Shown here in pieces: positions 1 to 7,752 of a DNA stretch of 64,000 nt (positions are counted from its first letter, which is position 1; every line of letters starts with the position of its first letter). Origin of the DNA: Streptomyces sp. NBC_01754 (GTDB taxonomy: Bacteria; Actinomycetota; Actinomycetes; Streptomycetales; Streptomycetaceae). The stretch covers positions 2,976,001 through 3,040,000 of the forward strand of contig NZ_CP109132.1 of NCBI RefSeq assembly GCF_035918015.1, in the 5' to 3' direction. Under the pieces are notes generated by a model. It was not told the origin of the DNA and searched no databases. It saw only the letters and a list, made by a program, of their open reading frames with translations. Made by a program: the position numbers and the translations under genes.

Positions 1-1
1 C

Positions 2-169
2 GGCGACAACGTCACCCCGGCGCTGCTCGGTTCGACCGTGCGTATCCGGATCCGGGACCTGTGGCACCCCGAGGGTCTGGATGTCCGGTACCGGGTCGTC
101 GGCCTCACCATCTCGCCGCCCGAACGGGGCCGGCCGGAAACAGCGAAACTCTATCTGGAGGTCCCGTAG
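2..169 (+). CDS. phage tail protein, C-terminal fragment
   Basis: An open frame entering from the left edge encodes the last 55 residues of a protein ending in YLEVP. Its stop TAG overlaps the GTG of the next gene (TAGTG), which is usual in tightly packed phage late operons. The fragment alternates hydrophobic and charged residues like a beta-rich tail domain. I assign it to a minor tail protein from its position just before fibre-like proteins and a lysis cassette; the fragment itself has no diagnostic motif. The start lies outside the window. Confidence 0.55.
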   Translation, partial: GDNVTPALLGSTVRIRIRDLWHPEGLDVRYRVVGLTISPPERGRPETAKLYLEVP

Positions 170-924
170 TGGCGTACGTGCCGCAAGATCTACTCGACCG
201 CATCACCGCCCTGGAACGGGAAGTGCGGGAGCTCCGTGGCCGGGCGCAGATCCGGCCCGCCATGAATCAAATCTTGCACGGGGACACGGTGATCGGGGAG
301 GGCGGGCGCCTACTCGTCCAGGACCCGGACGGAGACGCCATCTTCGAGACTGGCCAGTCACCCGCCGGAGACTGGTCCGTCACGATGCGCCGTGACACCG
401 GAGCCCCCGCGATCGGCGTGGGCGCGAACACGTACCCGGGCGATTCTGCCGTCAATCAGATGGTCCGCATTTTCAACCGGGCGGGCGACGTCATCGTGAT
501 GGACGATTACTACGCAGACGGCTACCTCGGCCGCCCGTACGTGCCCGTGCCCGTCACCCCCGGCGTAGACGTCACATCGTCCACCGAGCGCACCACACAC
601 ATAGGCATCCTGCACGTACAGCACCGGGTGGTACACGCCACGACCAGTGTGTACGCCCCGGCAGGCACCACGATCAGCATGCGCTATCAATTGCAGCTCT
701 CGGGGGGCGTCCTCGCGTACGAGCAGATCGGTAACACGTTCACAGTGGTGGGCGGGGCGGCCGGCCAGGAGCTGACCAACACCCAGCGCATTCCTATCGA
801 CCGCGCGCACAGTGAGCGGTGCCGCCTGATGGTCCGTGCCACACGCACCGCAGGTTCGGGCACCGGAACCGTTTTCCCCTTCGGTCTGTGGGGAGTCAAC
901 ACCGCCACTCCAGAGGAGGCCTGA
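169..924 (+). CDS. putative phage tail fibre/structural protein with N-terminal coiled coil
   Basis: The 251-residue protein starts at a GTG overlapping the previous stop and ends in TGATG overlapping the next start, so three genes are translationally coupled. Residues about 5-25 (LLDRITALEREVRELRGR) have the heptad pattern of a short trimerising coiled coil. A glycine- and aspartate-rich segment follows (GEGGRLLVQDPDGDAIFETG), then a beta-rich C-terminal half without Cys or membrane segments. This architecture is common in tail fibre or baseplate-distal proteins of actinophages. The role is inferred from architecture and position between a tail protein and a collagen-like fibre. Confidence 0.55.
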   Translation: MAYVPQDLLDRITALEREVRELRGRAQIRPAMNQILHGDTVIGEGGRLLVQDPDGDAIFETGQSPAGDWSVTMRRDTGAPAIGVGANTYPGDSAVNQMVRIFNRAGDVIVMDDYYADGYLGRPYVPVPVTPGVDVTSSTERTTHIGILHVQHRVVHATTSVYAPAGTTISMRYQLQLSGGVLAYEQIGNTFTVVGGAAGQELTNTQRIPIDRAHSERCRLMVRATRTAGSGTGTVFPFGLWGVNTATPEEA

Positions 925-2282
925 TGCTGCCCACCGGCGTACCGGCCGTGACCGTGACCGGCCGATTCCTGACCCCGGCCGGGGTCCCGCTCACGGGCCG
1001 GATCACCTTTCGTGCCCCGTCGCTGATCACGCTGCCCGAGTACGACGTCGTCCTCGGTGGCCCGGTGACGGTGGCCCTCGACGCACAGGGCGCTTTCGAG
1101 GTCGAGCTGCTGGCGACGGACACCCCGGGCATGGATCCGGCCGACTGGTCGTACACGGTCACCGAGGCACTGCCCGGCGTCTCTCCGGCGCGGGCGTACC
1201 AGGTACTTCTGCCGGCCGAGACTCCCACGGTCGATATCGCGGACATCGCGCCGACCGATCCGCACACCCCGCAGTACGTGGCGGTGCGCGGTGACAGTGC
1301 GTACGAGGTGGCCGTCGAGGCCGGTTTCGTGGGCACCGTCGATGAGTGGCTGGTGTCGCTGGTCGGCGAGCAGGGGCCGCACGGCGAGAGGGGCGAGAAG
1401 GGCGACCAGGGCGAGAAGGGGGCCCCGGGGGAACGTGGCGAGCAAGGTGTCCCCGGCGAGAAGGGGGACCAGGGCGAGCGCGGAGAGAAGGGGGACCAGG
1501 GCGAGAAGGGCGACCCCGGGGAGCGTGGCGAGAAGGGGGAGAAGGGCGACCCCGGCGACGGTTCCGGGGACGTGTCCACGGTCAACGGCAAGAGCCCGGA
1601 CGGGTCCGGCAACGTGGTCCTGGCCGCCGCGGACGTCGAGGCCATCGCCGCGGCCGCACGGGGCGCCGCGAGCGGCGTAGCTTCGCTCGGCCCCGATAGC
1701 AAGGTCCCGGCTGGGCAGCTCCCTGCCGACCGGAATTGGAAGCCCGAGGATCTTGGTATGAAAGCCTGGGCTTTCGAGCCTGCCACGTCTCAGGCAGGGG
1801 AGCGCTATCCATCGTCCAAGTCATTCCGTATCACAGCCATTCCGATTCGCGAAACGATGGATGTCTCCCACATTGTGTGGCACGTTTTCGGGTACTCCGG
1901 GACGTCACTTCTTGCCGGATCCAACGCGGGCGTATTCAGCCGCGCGGGTGACCTTGTGCGCGCGGTCGGCGATATGGCCGGTACAAGCAAGCTGATCGAT
2001 ATCCACAACACGGGCGGTAAAACCGTCAAGGTCCCGCTGTCTTCGCCGGTATCGCTTGCCCCTGGCGTGTACTACGTCGGCTGGTGGTGGAACATCTCCG
2101 GCGGGGCGTCTGACGGCCCCGGGCTCATGTGCGCACCATCAGCGGGCACATGCCCGGTCACCACGCTGAATGACGTACATCCTTTCGGGAATATCTCTGG
2201 GCTTACGGCTTTCCCGTCCGCCGGTTTTTCCCCGGCAAGCTCTGAAGACGACCCAGTCCGGTATTGGGCCGCACTCGCGTAA
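924..2282 (+). CDS. collagen-repeat phage tail fibre protein
   Basis: The 452-residue protein has an N-terminal beta-rich domain (about 1-145), an uninterrupted Gly-X-Y collagen-like stretch (about 148-213, rich in GEKGD, GERGE and GDPGE triplets) and a C-terminal domain of about 240 residues containing the linker motif VNGKSPDGSGNV often seen after collagen repeats in phage fibres. The terminal region ending in RYWAALA is probably the receptor-binding head. Phage collagen repeats form trimeric shafts. The start ATG overlaps the preceding stop. The 3' third (nt about 1730-2280) is noticeably less GC-rich than the rest, suggesting that the adhesin tip was swapped in independently. Assignment as tail fibre is strong from architecture and position; the receptor is unknown. 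Confidence 0.75.
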   Translation: MLPTGVPAVTVTGRFLTPAGVPLTGRITFRAPSLITLPEYDVVLGGPVTVALDAQGAFEVELLATDTPGMDPADWSYTVTEALPGVSPARAYQVLLPAETPTVDIADIAPTDPHTPQYVAVRGDSAYEVAVEAGFVGTVDEWLVSLVGEQGPHGERGEKGDQGEKGAPGERGEQGVPGEKGDQGERGEKGDQGEKGDPGERGEKGEKGDPGDGSGDVSTVNGKSPDGSGNVVLAAADVEAIAAAARGAASGVASLGPDSKVPAGQLPADRNWKPEDLGMKAWAFEPATSQAGERYPSSKSFRITAIPIRETMDVSHIVWHVFGYSGTSLLAGSNAGVFSRAGDLVRAVGDMAGTSKLIDIHNTGGKTVKVPLSSPVSLAPGVYYVGWWWNISGGASDGPGLMCAPSAGTCPVTTLNDVHPFGNISGLTAFPSAGFSPASSEDDPVRYWAALA

Positions 2283-2305
2283 CTCTGCTTTACCAGCCAC
2301 TTCGC

Positions 2306-2337
2306 ACGCTCCCGCGCACCGCGCCGGGGCGTTTTTT
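2306..2337 (+). terminator. intrinsic terminator after tail fibre gene
   Basis: Two 12-base arms (2306-2317 and 2321-2332, one G-T pair and one mismatch) enclose a 3-base loop and are followed by a run of six T. It separates the structural genes from the lysis cassette; the endolysin ribosome-binding site lies just downstream. Confidence 0.7.
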
Positions 2338-2353
2338 CATGTCTGGAGACACC

Positions 2354-3421
2354 ATGTCCGTTTCGATCATCAGCCGCGCCGCGTGGGGCGCGAAGCCCTG
2401 GGACGACGACCCCACCAGCAGCGGGCCCGCCGCAGTCGCGCTCAGCTCCCGTACAGAGTTCTTCGTGCACTACGACGGCGGCACCCACGTCACCCGCACC
2501 GGCGCCGCCGTCCCGCGCGCCATCGAGGCGCAGCACCTCGCGCAGGGGTGGGCGGGGATCGGGTACAACTTCGTCGTCGACCAGGCCGGGAACATCTACG
2601 AGGGCCGGGGGTGGACCCGCCAGGGCGCGCACTGCCCCGGGTTCAACGTGAGCGGGATCGGCGTGCAGATCGCCGTGGGCGGCGACCAGGAACCGAGCGC
2701 CGCCGCGCTCGCCGCGTGCCGCGCCCTCTACGACGAGGCGTGCGCGAAGACCGGCCGCACCCTGGCCAAGCGCGGTCACCGCGACGGCATCGCGACCCTG
2801 TGCCCCGGCAGCATCCTGTACGCGTGGGTGCAGGCGGGCATGCCCGCCACCGGGTACACCCCGGTGCCCGGCGGGGGCGGTACCGTGCCGTCCACCCCGG
2901 CCCGCTACCAGGTCACCATCAGCGGTCTGACGTACGGTTACGGGGCCAAGGGCGACCACGTCACGGCCGTGGGTAAGGCCCTGGTGAAGCGCGGCCACGG
3001 CTCCCACTACGTCGAGGGCCCCGGGCCGACCTGGACCGACGCCGACACGCTCAACTACAGCGCCTTCCAGAGGTCGTTGGGGTACTCCGGGGCCGACGCG
3101 GACGGCGTGCCCGGAGAGTCCTCTCTCCGGACTCTGCTCGGCACCCTGCCCGGCAAGACCGCGGCCCCCGCGAAGGCGGCCGTCCCGGCGTTCCCTGGCC
3201 GCGACAAGTTCGGCCCCGGCAAGAACAGCGCGTCCGTCACCCAGCTCGGCCGCGCCCTGGTCGCCAAGGGCTACGGCGCCGCGTACAAGGTCGGCCCCGG
3301 GCCCAAGTGGTCGGACGCGGACCGGCGGAACGTCGAGGCGTTCCAGCGGGCGCAGGGCTGGACCGGTACCGACGCGGACGGCTACCCGGGCCCCGAGACG
3401 TGGCGCCGCCTGTTCGCCTGA
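2354..3421 (+). CDS. phage endolysin, N-acetylmuramoyl-L-alanine amidase with peptidoglycan-binding repeats
   Basis: The 355-residue protein has an N-terminal Amidase_2/PGRP-type domain (about 1-165). Visible landmarks are ISRAAWGAK, FVHYDGG with a likely zinc ligand His39, GIGYNFVVDQAGNIYEGRGW and GHRDG..LCPG with the later His and Cys ligands. Two homologous repeats follow (about 190-270 and 280-355), each with VGKALVKRG or LGRALVAKG, then GPGPTW/KWSDAD and a terminal aromatic pattern, typical of cell-wall-binding modules of actinophage lysins. The ATG at 2354 is preferred over the in-frame ATG at 2339 because GGAG lies 6-9 bases upstream. It cleaves the amide bond between MurNAc and the stem peptide. 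No signal peptide is present, so export depends on the holin encoded next. Confidence 0.9.
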   Translation: MSVSIISRAAWGAKPWDDDPTSSGPAAVALSSRTEFFVHYDGGTHVTRTGAAVPRAIEAQHLAQGWAGIGYNFVVDQAGNIYEGRGWTRQGAHCPGFNVSGIGVQIAVGGDQEPSAAALAACRALYDEACAKTGRTLAKRGHRDGIATLCPGSILYAWVQAGMPATGYTPVPGGGGTVPSTPARYQVTISGLTYGYGAKGDHVTAVGKALVKRGHGSHYVEGPGPTWTDADTLNYSAFQRSLGYSGADADGVPGESSLRTLLGTLPGKTAAPAKAAVPAFPGRDKFGPGKNSASVTQLGRALVAKGYGAAYKVGPGPKWSDADRRNVEAFQRAQGWTGTDADGYPGPETWRRLFA

Positions 3422-3483
3422 CCACCCCGGCCGCCCCCGACCCGCAGGGGCGGCCCCCATCGCACAGACAGGACTCACCCCCC

Positions 3484-3744
3484 ATGCAGGACACCACCCG
3501 CCGCGCCGTCCGTACGGTGCTGCAAACCCTGGTTGCCGTCGCCGCGGTCGTACCCGCGCTCGCCGTCGTGATCCAGGAGTCCGCCGGTCTTGCCGCAACC
3601 GCGCCGTGGCTGGTCGGTGCCGCCGGTACCGCCGCGGCCATCGCCGGTGGCCTTGCCCGCATCATGGCGCTCCCCGCCGTCGAGCAGCTGCTCGACCGGT
3701 TCGGGCTGGGCATGGCCGACGACGACGCGGAGGGCAGCCCGTGA
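3484..3744 (+). CDS. putative phage holin
   Basis: The 86-residue protein has two hydrophobic segments (about 12-32 and 38-62) separated by a short turn (ESAGLAATAPW), and a charged acidic C-terminus (MADDDAEGSP). Size, two-helix topology and position directly after the endolysin fit a small class II-type holin that permeabilises the membrane at lysis. Its stop overlaps the GTG of the next gene (GTGA). No family-specific motif can be seen, so the call rests on topology and context. Confidence 0.7.
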   Translation: MQDTTRRAVRTVLQTLVAVAAVVPALAVVIQESAGLAATAPWLVGAAGTAAAIAGGLARIMALPAVEQLLDRFGLGMADDDAEGSP

Positions 3745-4010
3745 GCATCCCGCCCCCGCCCGACCCGGCCGCGGCTGCGGTCGCCGTCGAGCTGGAGAAG
3801 TTGCGCGGCACCGTCGAGACGGGTTTCGCCACGGTCAACGGGTCGCTGGCCCTGGTCGCGCAGCGCACTGACCAGACGGACCGCCGGATCGACGACCACG
3901 CGAAGCGCCTGGCCGCCCTGGAGCGCGCCCGGTGGCCCCTGCCGTCCCTGGCCGCGCTGGTTGGCGTGATCGGCCTCGTCCTGGGCCTCTACCAGATCAT
4001 TCAGGACTGA
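3741..4010 (+). CDS. XhlA-like small membrane protein of lysis cassette
   Basis: The 89-residue protein starts at a GTG overlapping the holin stop. Residues about 15-60 are amphipathic with heptad character (VELEKLRGTVETGFATVNGS, then TDQTDRRIDDHAKRLAALE), followed by one C-terminal membrane helix (about 66-85). This coiled-coil-plus-anchor plan matches XhlA/haemolysin-type accessory lysis proteins that cooperate with a holin and amidase. The acidic-to-basic heptads suggest oligomerisation on the cytoplasmic side. It could also be a second holin. Confidence 0.6.
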   Translation: MSIPPPPDPAAAAVAVELEKLRGTVETGFATVNGSLALVAQRTDQTDRRIDDHAKRLAALERARWPLPSLAALVGVIGLVLGLYQIIQD

Positions 4011-4013
4011 CAA

Positions 4014-4043
4014 CGCCCCTCCCGCACCGTTGCGGGAGGGGCG
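4014..4043. terminator. bidirectional terminator between lysis cassette and DUF397 gene
   Basis: A perfect 13-base-pair stem (4014-4026 with 4031-4043) and a 4-base loop sit between two convergent genes. It closes the phage late operon and can also stop the leftward DUF397 transcript. This is a plausible right limit of recognisable phage genes. Confidence 0.75.
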
Positions 4044-4067
4044 ATTTCGTCGTACCCGAAGGGGTGC

Positions 4068-4274
4068 CTACAGGGTGCCGGCCGCGACCGCGCCGACCAT
4101 GGCCGCCAGGGCGTCACGGCCGAGCAGAAGCGCGGGACCGGTCGGGTTCTTCGAGTCGCGGACGGCGACCGTGGTGGTGTCGACGACACCGCACTCCACG
4201 CACTGCGCCCCCGTGTCGCTGTACGACGACTTCCACCAGGCCAGAGGGAGGACCGAGGCATCCTGAATTTTCAT
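4068..4274 (-). CDS. DUF397 domain protein
   Basis: The 68-residue protein carries the DUF397 signature: WWKSSYSDTGAQCVECG, then VAVRDSKNPTGPALLLGRDALAAMV. The family is almost confined to Streptomyces and relatives, and members usually sit beside an XRE/DUF5753 regulator. Its ATG overlaps the upstream regulator stop (ATGA, 4271-4274), so the two are translated together. Members of such pairs can modulate the regulator, as in whiJ-type systems; that role is inferred here. Confidence 0.88.
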   Translation of the reverse strand: MKIQDASVLPLAWWKSSYSDTGAQCVECGVVDTTTVAVRDSKNPTGPALLLGRDALAAMVGAVAAGTL

Positions 4275-5128
4275 TTTTGATTCCTTATCTCTGCGATCAG
4301 ATTCATGGACTCGCCGGGCGATAGCGCGGCAGCCCGCAGGCGCTCCACTGCATCCAGATACACGGCGACGTCTTCACGGTCCTCGACGTACAGCGCGCTG
4401 GTCAGCGATTCGATATGCGCCACTGCCAGCCCCGAGTGCGTACCGTACCCGAGGATGGAGAAGGCTCCCATCTGTCCCACGTGCGGAGCGGCTGATACCG
4501 GCAGCACCTGGATGGTGATGTGGGGCCGCCGGGCCAGCGAGAGTAGACGGTCAAGCTGATCAAGCATGATTCGGTCGTCTGCGCAGCGAGCCCTCAGCGC
4601 GGCCTCACCGATGATGGCCCAGAGGTGCAACGGACTATCTCGTGTGAGGACCACCTGTCGGGCCAACCGCACCTCTACGAGCGCATCCACCCGATCTTCG
4701 GTCGCCGCGCTCATGGCCGTAGCGGTGATGATCTCCCGTGCGTACTCGCCAGTGTGCAGTAGACCTGGGATGGCGGTCGGCTGCCATGTGCTGATCTGGT
4801 CCGCGTCACTTTCCAGGCTGATCAGGTCCTCGTACGCGGGTGACAGCACGGACCGGTAGGACTGCCACCAGCCACGGCGCGCACCCTCCCGGGTGAGCTT
4901 GAGCAGGCTCGACCGTAGCTCGTCATCCTTGACGCCGAGCGCGTCCAGGATCAGCGCGACGTCCTTCGAGGAGGCTGCGGTCTTCGCCGTCTCGATGCGG
5001 CTGACTTTCGCCCCGCTCAGGGCGCCGGCCGACCGGGCGGACAGGTCCTCTTGCTTGAGGCCCAGCGACTCACGCAGTGCCCGCAGCGTGCGGCCGAGCT
5101 GCCGCCGCCGCACGGTCGGTGCGCTCAC
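4271..5128 (-). CDS. XRE-family regulator with DUF5753 domain
   Basis: The 285-residue protein has an N-terminal helix-turn-helix (about 8-65: LGRTLRALRESLGLKQEDLS, then GAKVSRIETAKT) and a DUF5753 C-terminal domain beginning around GWWQSYRSVLSPAYEDLISLE and including TWQPTAIPGLLHTGEYAR. The GTG at 5128 is chosen because a GGGAGGGGG ribosome-binding site precedes it; the longer in-frame start at 5200 adds residues without family similarity. It is coupled to the DUF397 gene and divergent from an RsbW-like ATPase gene. Such triads recall the WhiJ-type developmental regulators of Streptomyces. Target and ligand are unknown. Confidence 0.85.
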   Translation of the reverse strand: MSAPTVRRRQLGRTLRALRESLGLKQEDLSARSAGALSGAKVSRIETAKTAASSKDVALILDALGVKDDELRSSLLKLTREGARRGWWQSYRSVLSPAYEDLISLESDADQISTWQPTAIPGLLHTGEYAREIITATAMSAATEDRVDALVEVRLARQVVLTRDSPLHLWAIIGEAALRARCADDRIMLDQLDRLLSLARRPHITIQVLPVSAAPHVGQMGAFSILGYGTHSGLAVAHIESLTSALYVEDREDVAVYLDAVERLRAAALSPGESMNLIAEIRNQK

Positions 5129-5211
5129 GTATGCCCCCTCCCGGTGATGTGTCTGGCGTCCAGTCTGCCGCGCGTCACCCCGGTATGTCACCTCGACCAC
5201 CTCCCACTACA

Positions 5212-5264
5212 GCCACTTACACGGGCATATGCAGAATCACATTTCCGCCTCAGGCCACTTGCAC
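5212..5264. promoter_or_regulatory. direct repeats in divergent promoter region
   Basis: GCCACTTACAC (5212-5222) and GCCACTTGCAC (5254-5264) repeat with one difference, 42 bases apart, in the AT-richer gap between the XRE gene and the divergent ATPase gene. They are candidate binding sites for the adjacent XRE regulator. Inference from position only. Confidence 0.4.
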
Positions 5265-5354
5265 AGCTCACTGTAGGGGACCATTCTGAGCGAGACGATT
5301 TACACCGCCGAGCCGGGTGGGGATCCGTCCGGCCGTTCCCGGAGGGGGGCCCGC

Positions 5355-5798
5355 ATGATGACCATGCGTCGACCCGCTTTACCGTCCACGCCGCCGCAGT
5401 GCGGCCCGCCTGCTGTGCCACCACAGCTGATCTGCACGGCGGACGCTGAGTCAGTAGGCCCGGCCCGCCGGTACGTCCGTGAGGCGGTCGCCTATCAGGC
5501 GCCGGATGCGTCGGCCGACGCCCTCGACACGCTGGAGCTGCTGGCGTCCGAGCTGGTCACCAATGCCGTTCGGTACGGCACCGAGCCGGGCGATTCGCTG
5601 CTGGTAGCAGTCACCGCCGGGCCGGGCCGGTGCCGGATCGAAGTACACGACACGCGGCGGAAGCGTCCGCGTGTACGGCCGGCATCCGATGAGCGGGGCC
5701 GCGGCCGGGGCCTTCACCTGGTCGAGCTGCTGGCCGAGACCTGGGGCACAGCGGATCGACCGATGGGGAAGATCGTGTGGGCGGTGGTGGCGTGGTGA
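5355..5798 (+). CDS. ATP-binding protein, RsbW-like HATPase
   Basis: The 147-residue protein has the GHKL/HATPase_c fold seen in anti-sigma factor kinases: N-box LELLASELVTNAVRYG (about 64-79, Glu and Asn present), a degenerate G1 box around EVHDTRRKRP, and the G2-like RGRGLHLVELLAETWG (about 114-130). Streptomyces encode dozens of such stand-alone ATPases, many next to XRE/DUF397 genes. GGAGGGGGG precedes the ATG. The stop overlaps the next start (GTGA). It may bind and phosphorylate an anti-anti-sigma partner, but none is encoded nearby. The G1 box DTRRK replaces the usual DxGxG, so kinase activity is uncertain. Confidence 0.82.
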   Translation: MMTMRRPALPSTPPQCGPPAVPPQLICTADAESVGPARRYVREAVAYQAPDASADALDTLELLASELVTNAVRYGTEPGDSLLVAVTAGPGRCRIEVHDTRRKRPRVRPASDERGRGRGLHLVELLAETWGTADRPMGKIVWAVVAW

Positions 5799-5974
5799 CC
5801 CCCGCGGCGGACCAGGTGGACGATGCGACGGTGCTTCACCGGGCGGTGATCGATCACACCGTTCTGTGCGAGGTGTGCGGCCGGACGGGGCCGTGTGTGT
5901 ATCTGGTCAGGCTCAAGAAGCTGAGCCGCGCCGCCACCAAGAAGGCGCACGAGAGTAGGGAACCCCGGCACTAG
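5795..5974 (+). CDS. small cysteine-motif protein
   Basis: The 59-residue protein is translated from a GTG overlapping the ATPase stop. It contains CEVCGRTGPC (CxxC then a third Cys), resembling half of a zinc ribbon, followed by a basic tail (VRLKKLSRAATKKAHESR). It may bind zinc or nucleic acid. Coupling to the ATPase gene suggests a shared function. I do not recognise a named family. Confidence 0.6.
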   Translation: MTPAADQVDDATVLHRAVIDHTVLCEVCGRTGPCVYLVRLKKLSRAATKKAHESREPRH

Positions 5975-5989
5975 GACAGGTACAGCAGA

Positions 5990-6026
5990 AGCGGGCCCCG
6001 GGGTGGCGTATCCCCCGGGGCCCGCT
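5990..6026 (+). terminator. intrinsic terminator
   Basis: A perfect 14-base-pair GC-rich stem (5990-6003 with 6013-6026) with a 9-base loop lies 15 bases after the stop of the small Cys protein. It ends the ATPase/Cys-protein transcript. Confidence 0.75.
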
Positions 6027-6041
6027 CGCGTGTACCGTACC

Positions 6042-6065
6042 CTCGCACACCATTTGGTGTGCGAG
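6042..6065. promoter_or_regulatory. 24-base perfect palindrome upstream of GNAT gene
   Basis: CTCGCACACCA (6042-6052) and its exact reverse complement (6055-6065) flank a TT spacer. The surrounding 6030-6180 is AT-richer than the rest of the region and contains the GNAT promoter. A dimeric repressor operator is likely, or possibly a recombination site. No nearby gene is an obvious cognate regulator. Confidence 0.45.
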
Positions 6066-6180
6066 TTACACGTTTCCGCAGGTCAAGAGCAGGATGTTTT
6101 ACACACACTGTTCGAGGTAACAGTCAGCATCGATCAACAGTACCCACACCACCCGACACATAGACATACGATAGCGCGCA

Positions 6181-6668
6181 TGATTATCCAGCCTCGCCCG
6201 TTCGATCACCCCGACGCCGTCAAACTCAACGACCAGGTCCAGCTCGAATACGCCGAGCGCTACGGGGACGAGGGCGATCTCACACCGCTCGACCCCACCA
6301 TGTTCGATCCGCCACGTGGGCTGTATCTCCTCGCCTACGACGAGCAGGACCGCCCGGTGGCCACCGGGGGCTGGCGCAGCCAGGACGCCAACGCCGAGGG
6401 CTACTCCGACGGCGACGCGGAGATCAAGCGGATGTTCGTGGTCCCCCAGGGCCGGGGCCGGGGCCTCGCCCGCCGCGTCCTCGCCGCCCTGGAGGCCGAC
6501 GCCACGGCCGCCGGCCGCACCCGCATGGTCCTGGAGACGGGCGACCAGCAGCCGGAGGCGGTCGCGTTGTACACCTCCTGCGGCTACGAGGTCTGCGCGA
6601 AGTTCGGGTACTACCGCGCGTACGACAGCAGCATCTGCATGGCGAAGCCGCTGGGGCGGCCCCGCTGA
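6181..6668 (+). CDS. GNAT family N-acetyltransferase
   Basis: The 162-residue protein has the GNAT acetyl-CoA site: IKRMFVVPQGRGRGLARRVLAALE (motif A with the Q/R-x-x-G-x-G/A pattern, about 80-103), preceded by the substrate strand VATGGWR and followed by motif B TRMVLETGDQQPEAVALYTSCGY. It transfers an acetyl group to an unknown small molecule or protein amine. The ATG at 6181 is chosen because the upstream in-frame sequence crosses the terminator and palindrome. The monocistronic gene is convergent with the DUF574 methyltransferase. Confidence 0.85.
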
Positions 6669-6754
6669 CCCACCCGGGGCACCGGCGCCCGTACCGCGGT
6701 CCGGTCGGCCGCAGCCTGCCCACGGCGTACGGCTCGGCGCTCCCGCGTCCCCCC

Positions 6755-7543
6755 TCACCCCACGCGCGCGACCCCCACGTAGAAACCGCTGCGCTGGTAC
6801 ACCGGCACGGTCTGCCCCTTCTGGTACCACTCCGGCGCCGTCACCAGCCCCGGGTCCACCAGATCCAGCCCCTCGAAGAACGGCTCGACCTCGGCGCGCG
6901 TCCGCATCCGGAGCGCGATGGCGCCCTTCTGGTAGGCGGACTCGGTCTCCCGCCTCAGCTCCGGGTGCTGGTCGGCGGTCCCGTGCGAGAGGACCAGGTA
7001 GCTCCCGGGCGGAAGGGCGCCGACCAGGGCACGGGTGATGCCGTACGGATCCTGGTCGTCGGGCAGGAAGTGCATCAGCGCGATCAGGGACAGCGCGATC
7101 GGCCGGGAGAAGTCCAGCGTCCCGGCGGCACGTTCGACGATCGCCCCGGGCTCACGCACATCGGCGTGGATGTAGTCGGTCACCCCCTCCGGACTGCTGA
7201 CCAGCAGCGCCTCCGCGTGCCGGAGGACGATCGGGTCGTTGTCCGCGTAGACGACCCGGGCACGGGGCGTGGACTCCTGGACGATCTGATGGAGGTTGGG
7301 CGAGGTGGGGATACCGGTCCCGATGTCCAGGAACTGATCGACTCCCTGGCCCGCCAGCCAGGCGGAGGCCCGGTGCATGAACGCCCGGTTCCGCCCCGCG
7401 TTGGCCCGCGCCTCGGGGGGCAGCTTCTCGGCGACCTCCTGGTCCACCGGATAGTTGTCCTTGCCACCCAGCAGCCAGTCGTAGACGCGTGCCGGATGCG
7501 GTTTGCTGGTGTCGATGCGGGAGCTCGGTATACCGGCCGTCAC
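6755..7543 (-). CDS. DUF574 SAM-dependent methyltransferase
   Basis: The 262-residue protein matches the actinobacterial DUF574 (Methyltransf_19) family. Landmarks are KPHPARVYDWLLGGKDNYPVD near the N-terminus, the SAM-binding FLDIGTGIPTSPNLHQI (about 71-87), VVYADNDPIVLRHA and the PIALSLIALMHFLPD segment. Family members have a Rossmann fold; substrates are mostly unknown, and many copies occur per Streptomyces genome. ATG start with GGAG upstream. It stands alone between convergent and divergent genes. Confidence 0.88.
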   Translation of the reverse strand: MTAGIPSSRIDTSKPHPARVYDWLLGGKDNYPVDQEVAEKLPPEARANAGRNRAFMHRASAWLAGQGVDQFLDIGTGIPTSPNLHQIVQESTPRARVVYADNDPIVLRHAEALLVSSPEGVTDYIHADVREPGAIVERAAGTLDFSRPIALSLIALMHFLPDDQDPYGITRALVGALPPGSYLVLSHGTADQHPELRRETESAYQKGAIALRMRTRAEVEPFFEGLDLVDPGLVTAPEWYQKGQTVPVYQRSGFYVGVARVG

Positions 7544-7752
7544 AGGACGCTCCTCCGTACGGAACCACGGGTGGTCGACGCCGCATCCTGCCCGGACGCG
7601 CCCTCAACAGCGGTTGCGGACAGGCCGGATGAGCGGGTTCAGCCTAAGCCGTCCGCACGGCTCCCCACAGGCTCTGGGGAAAGCCTCACGCCGCGAACTC
7701 GTCAGAAGTAATGGAAAGACGTCAGGACGCCGGGCCCCATAGCCTCGGCATC

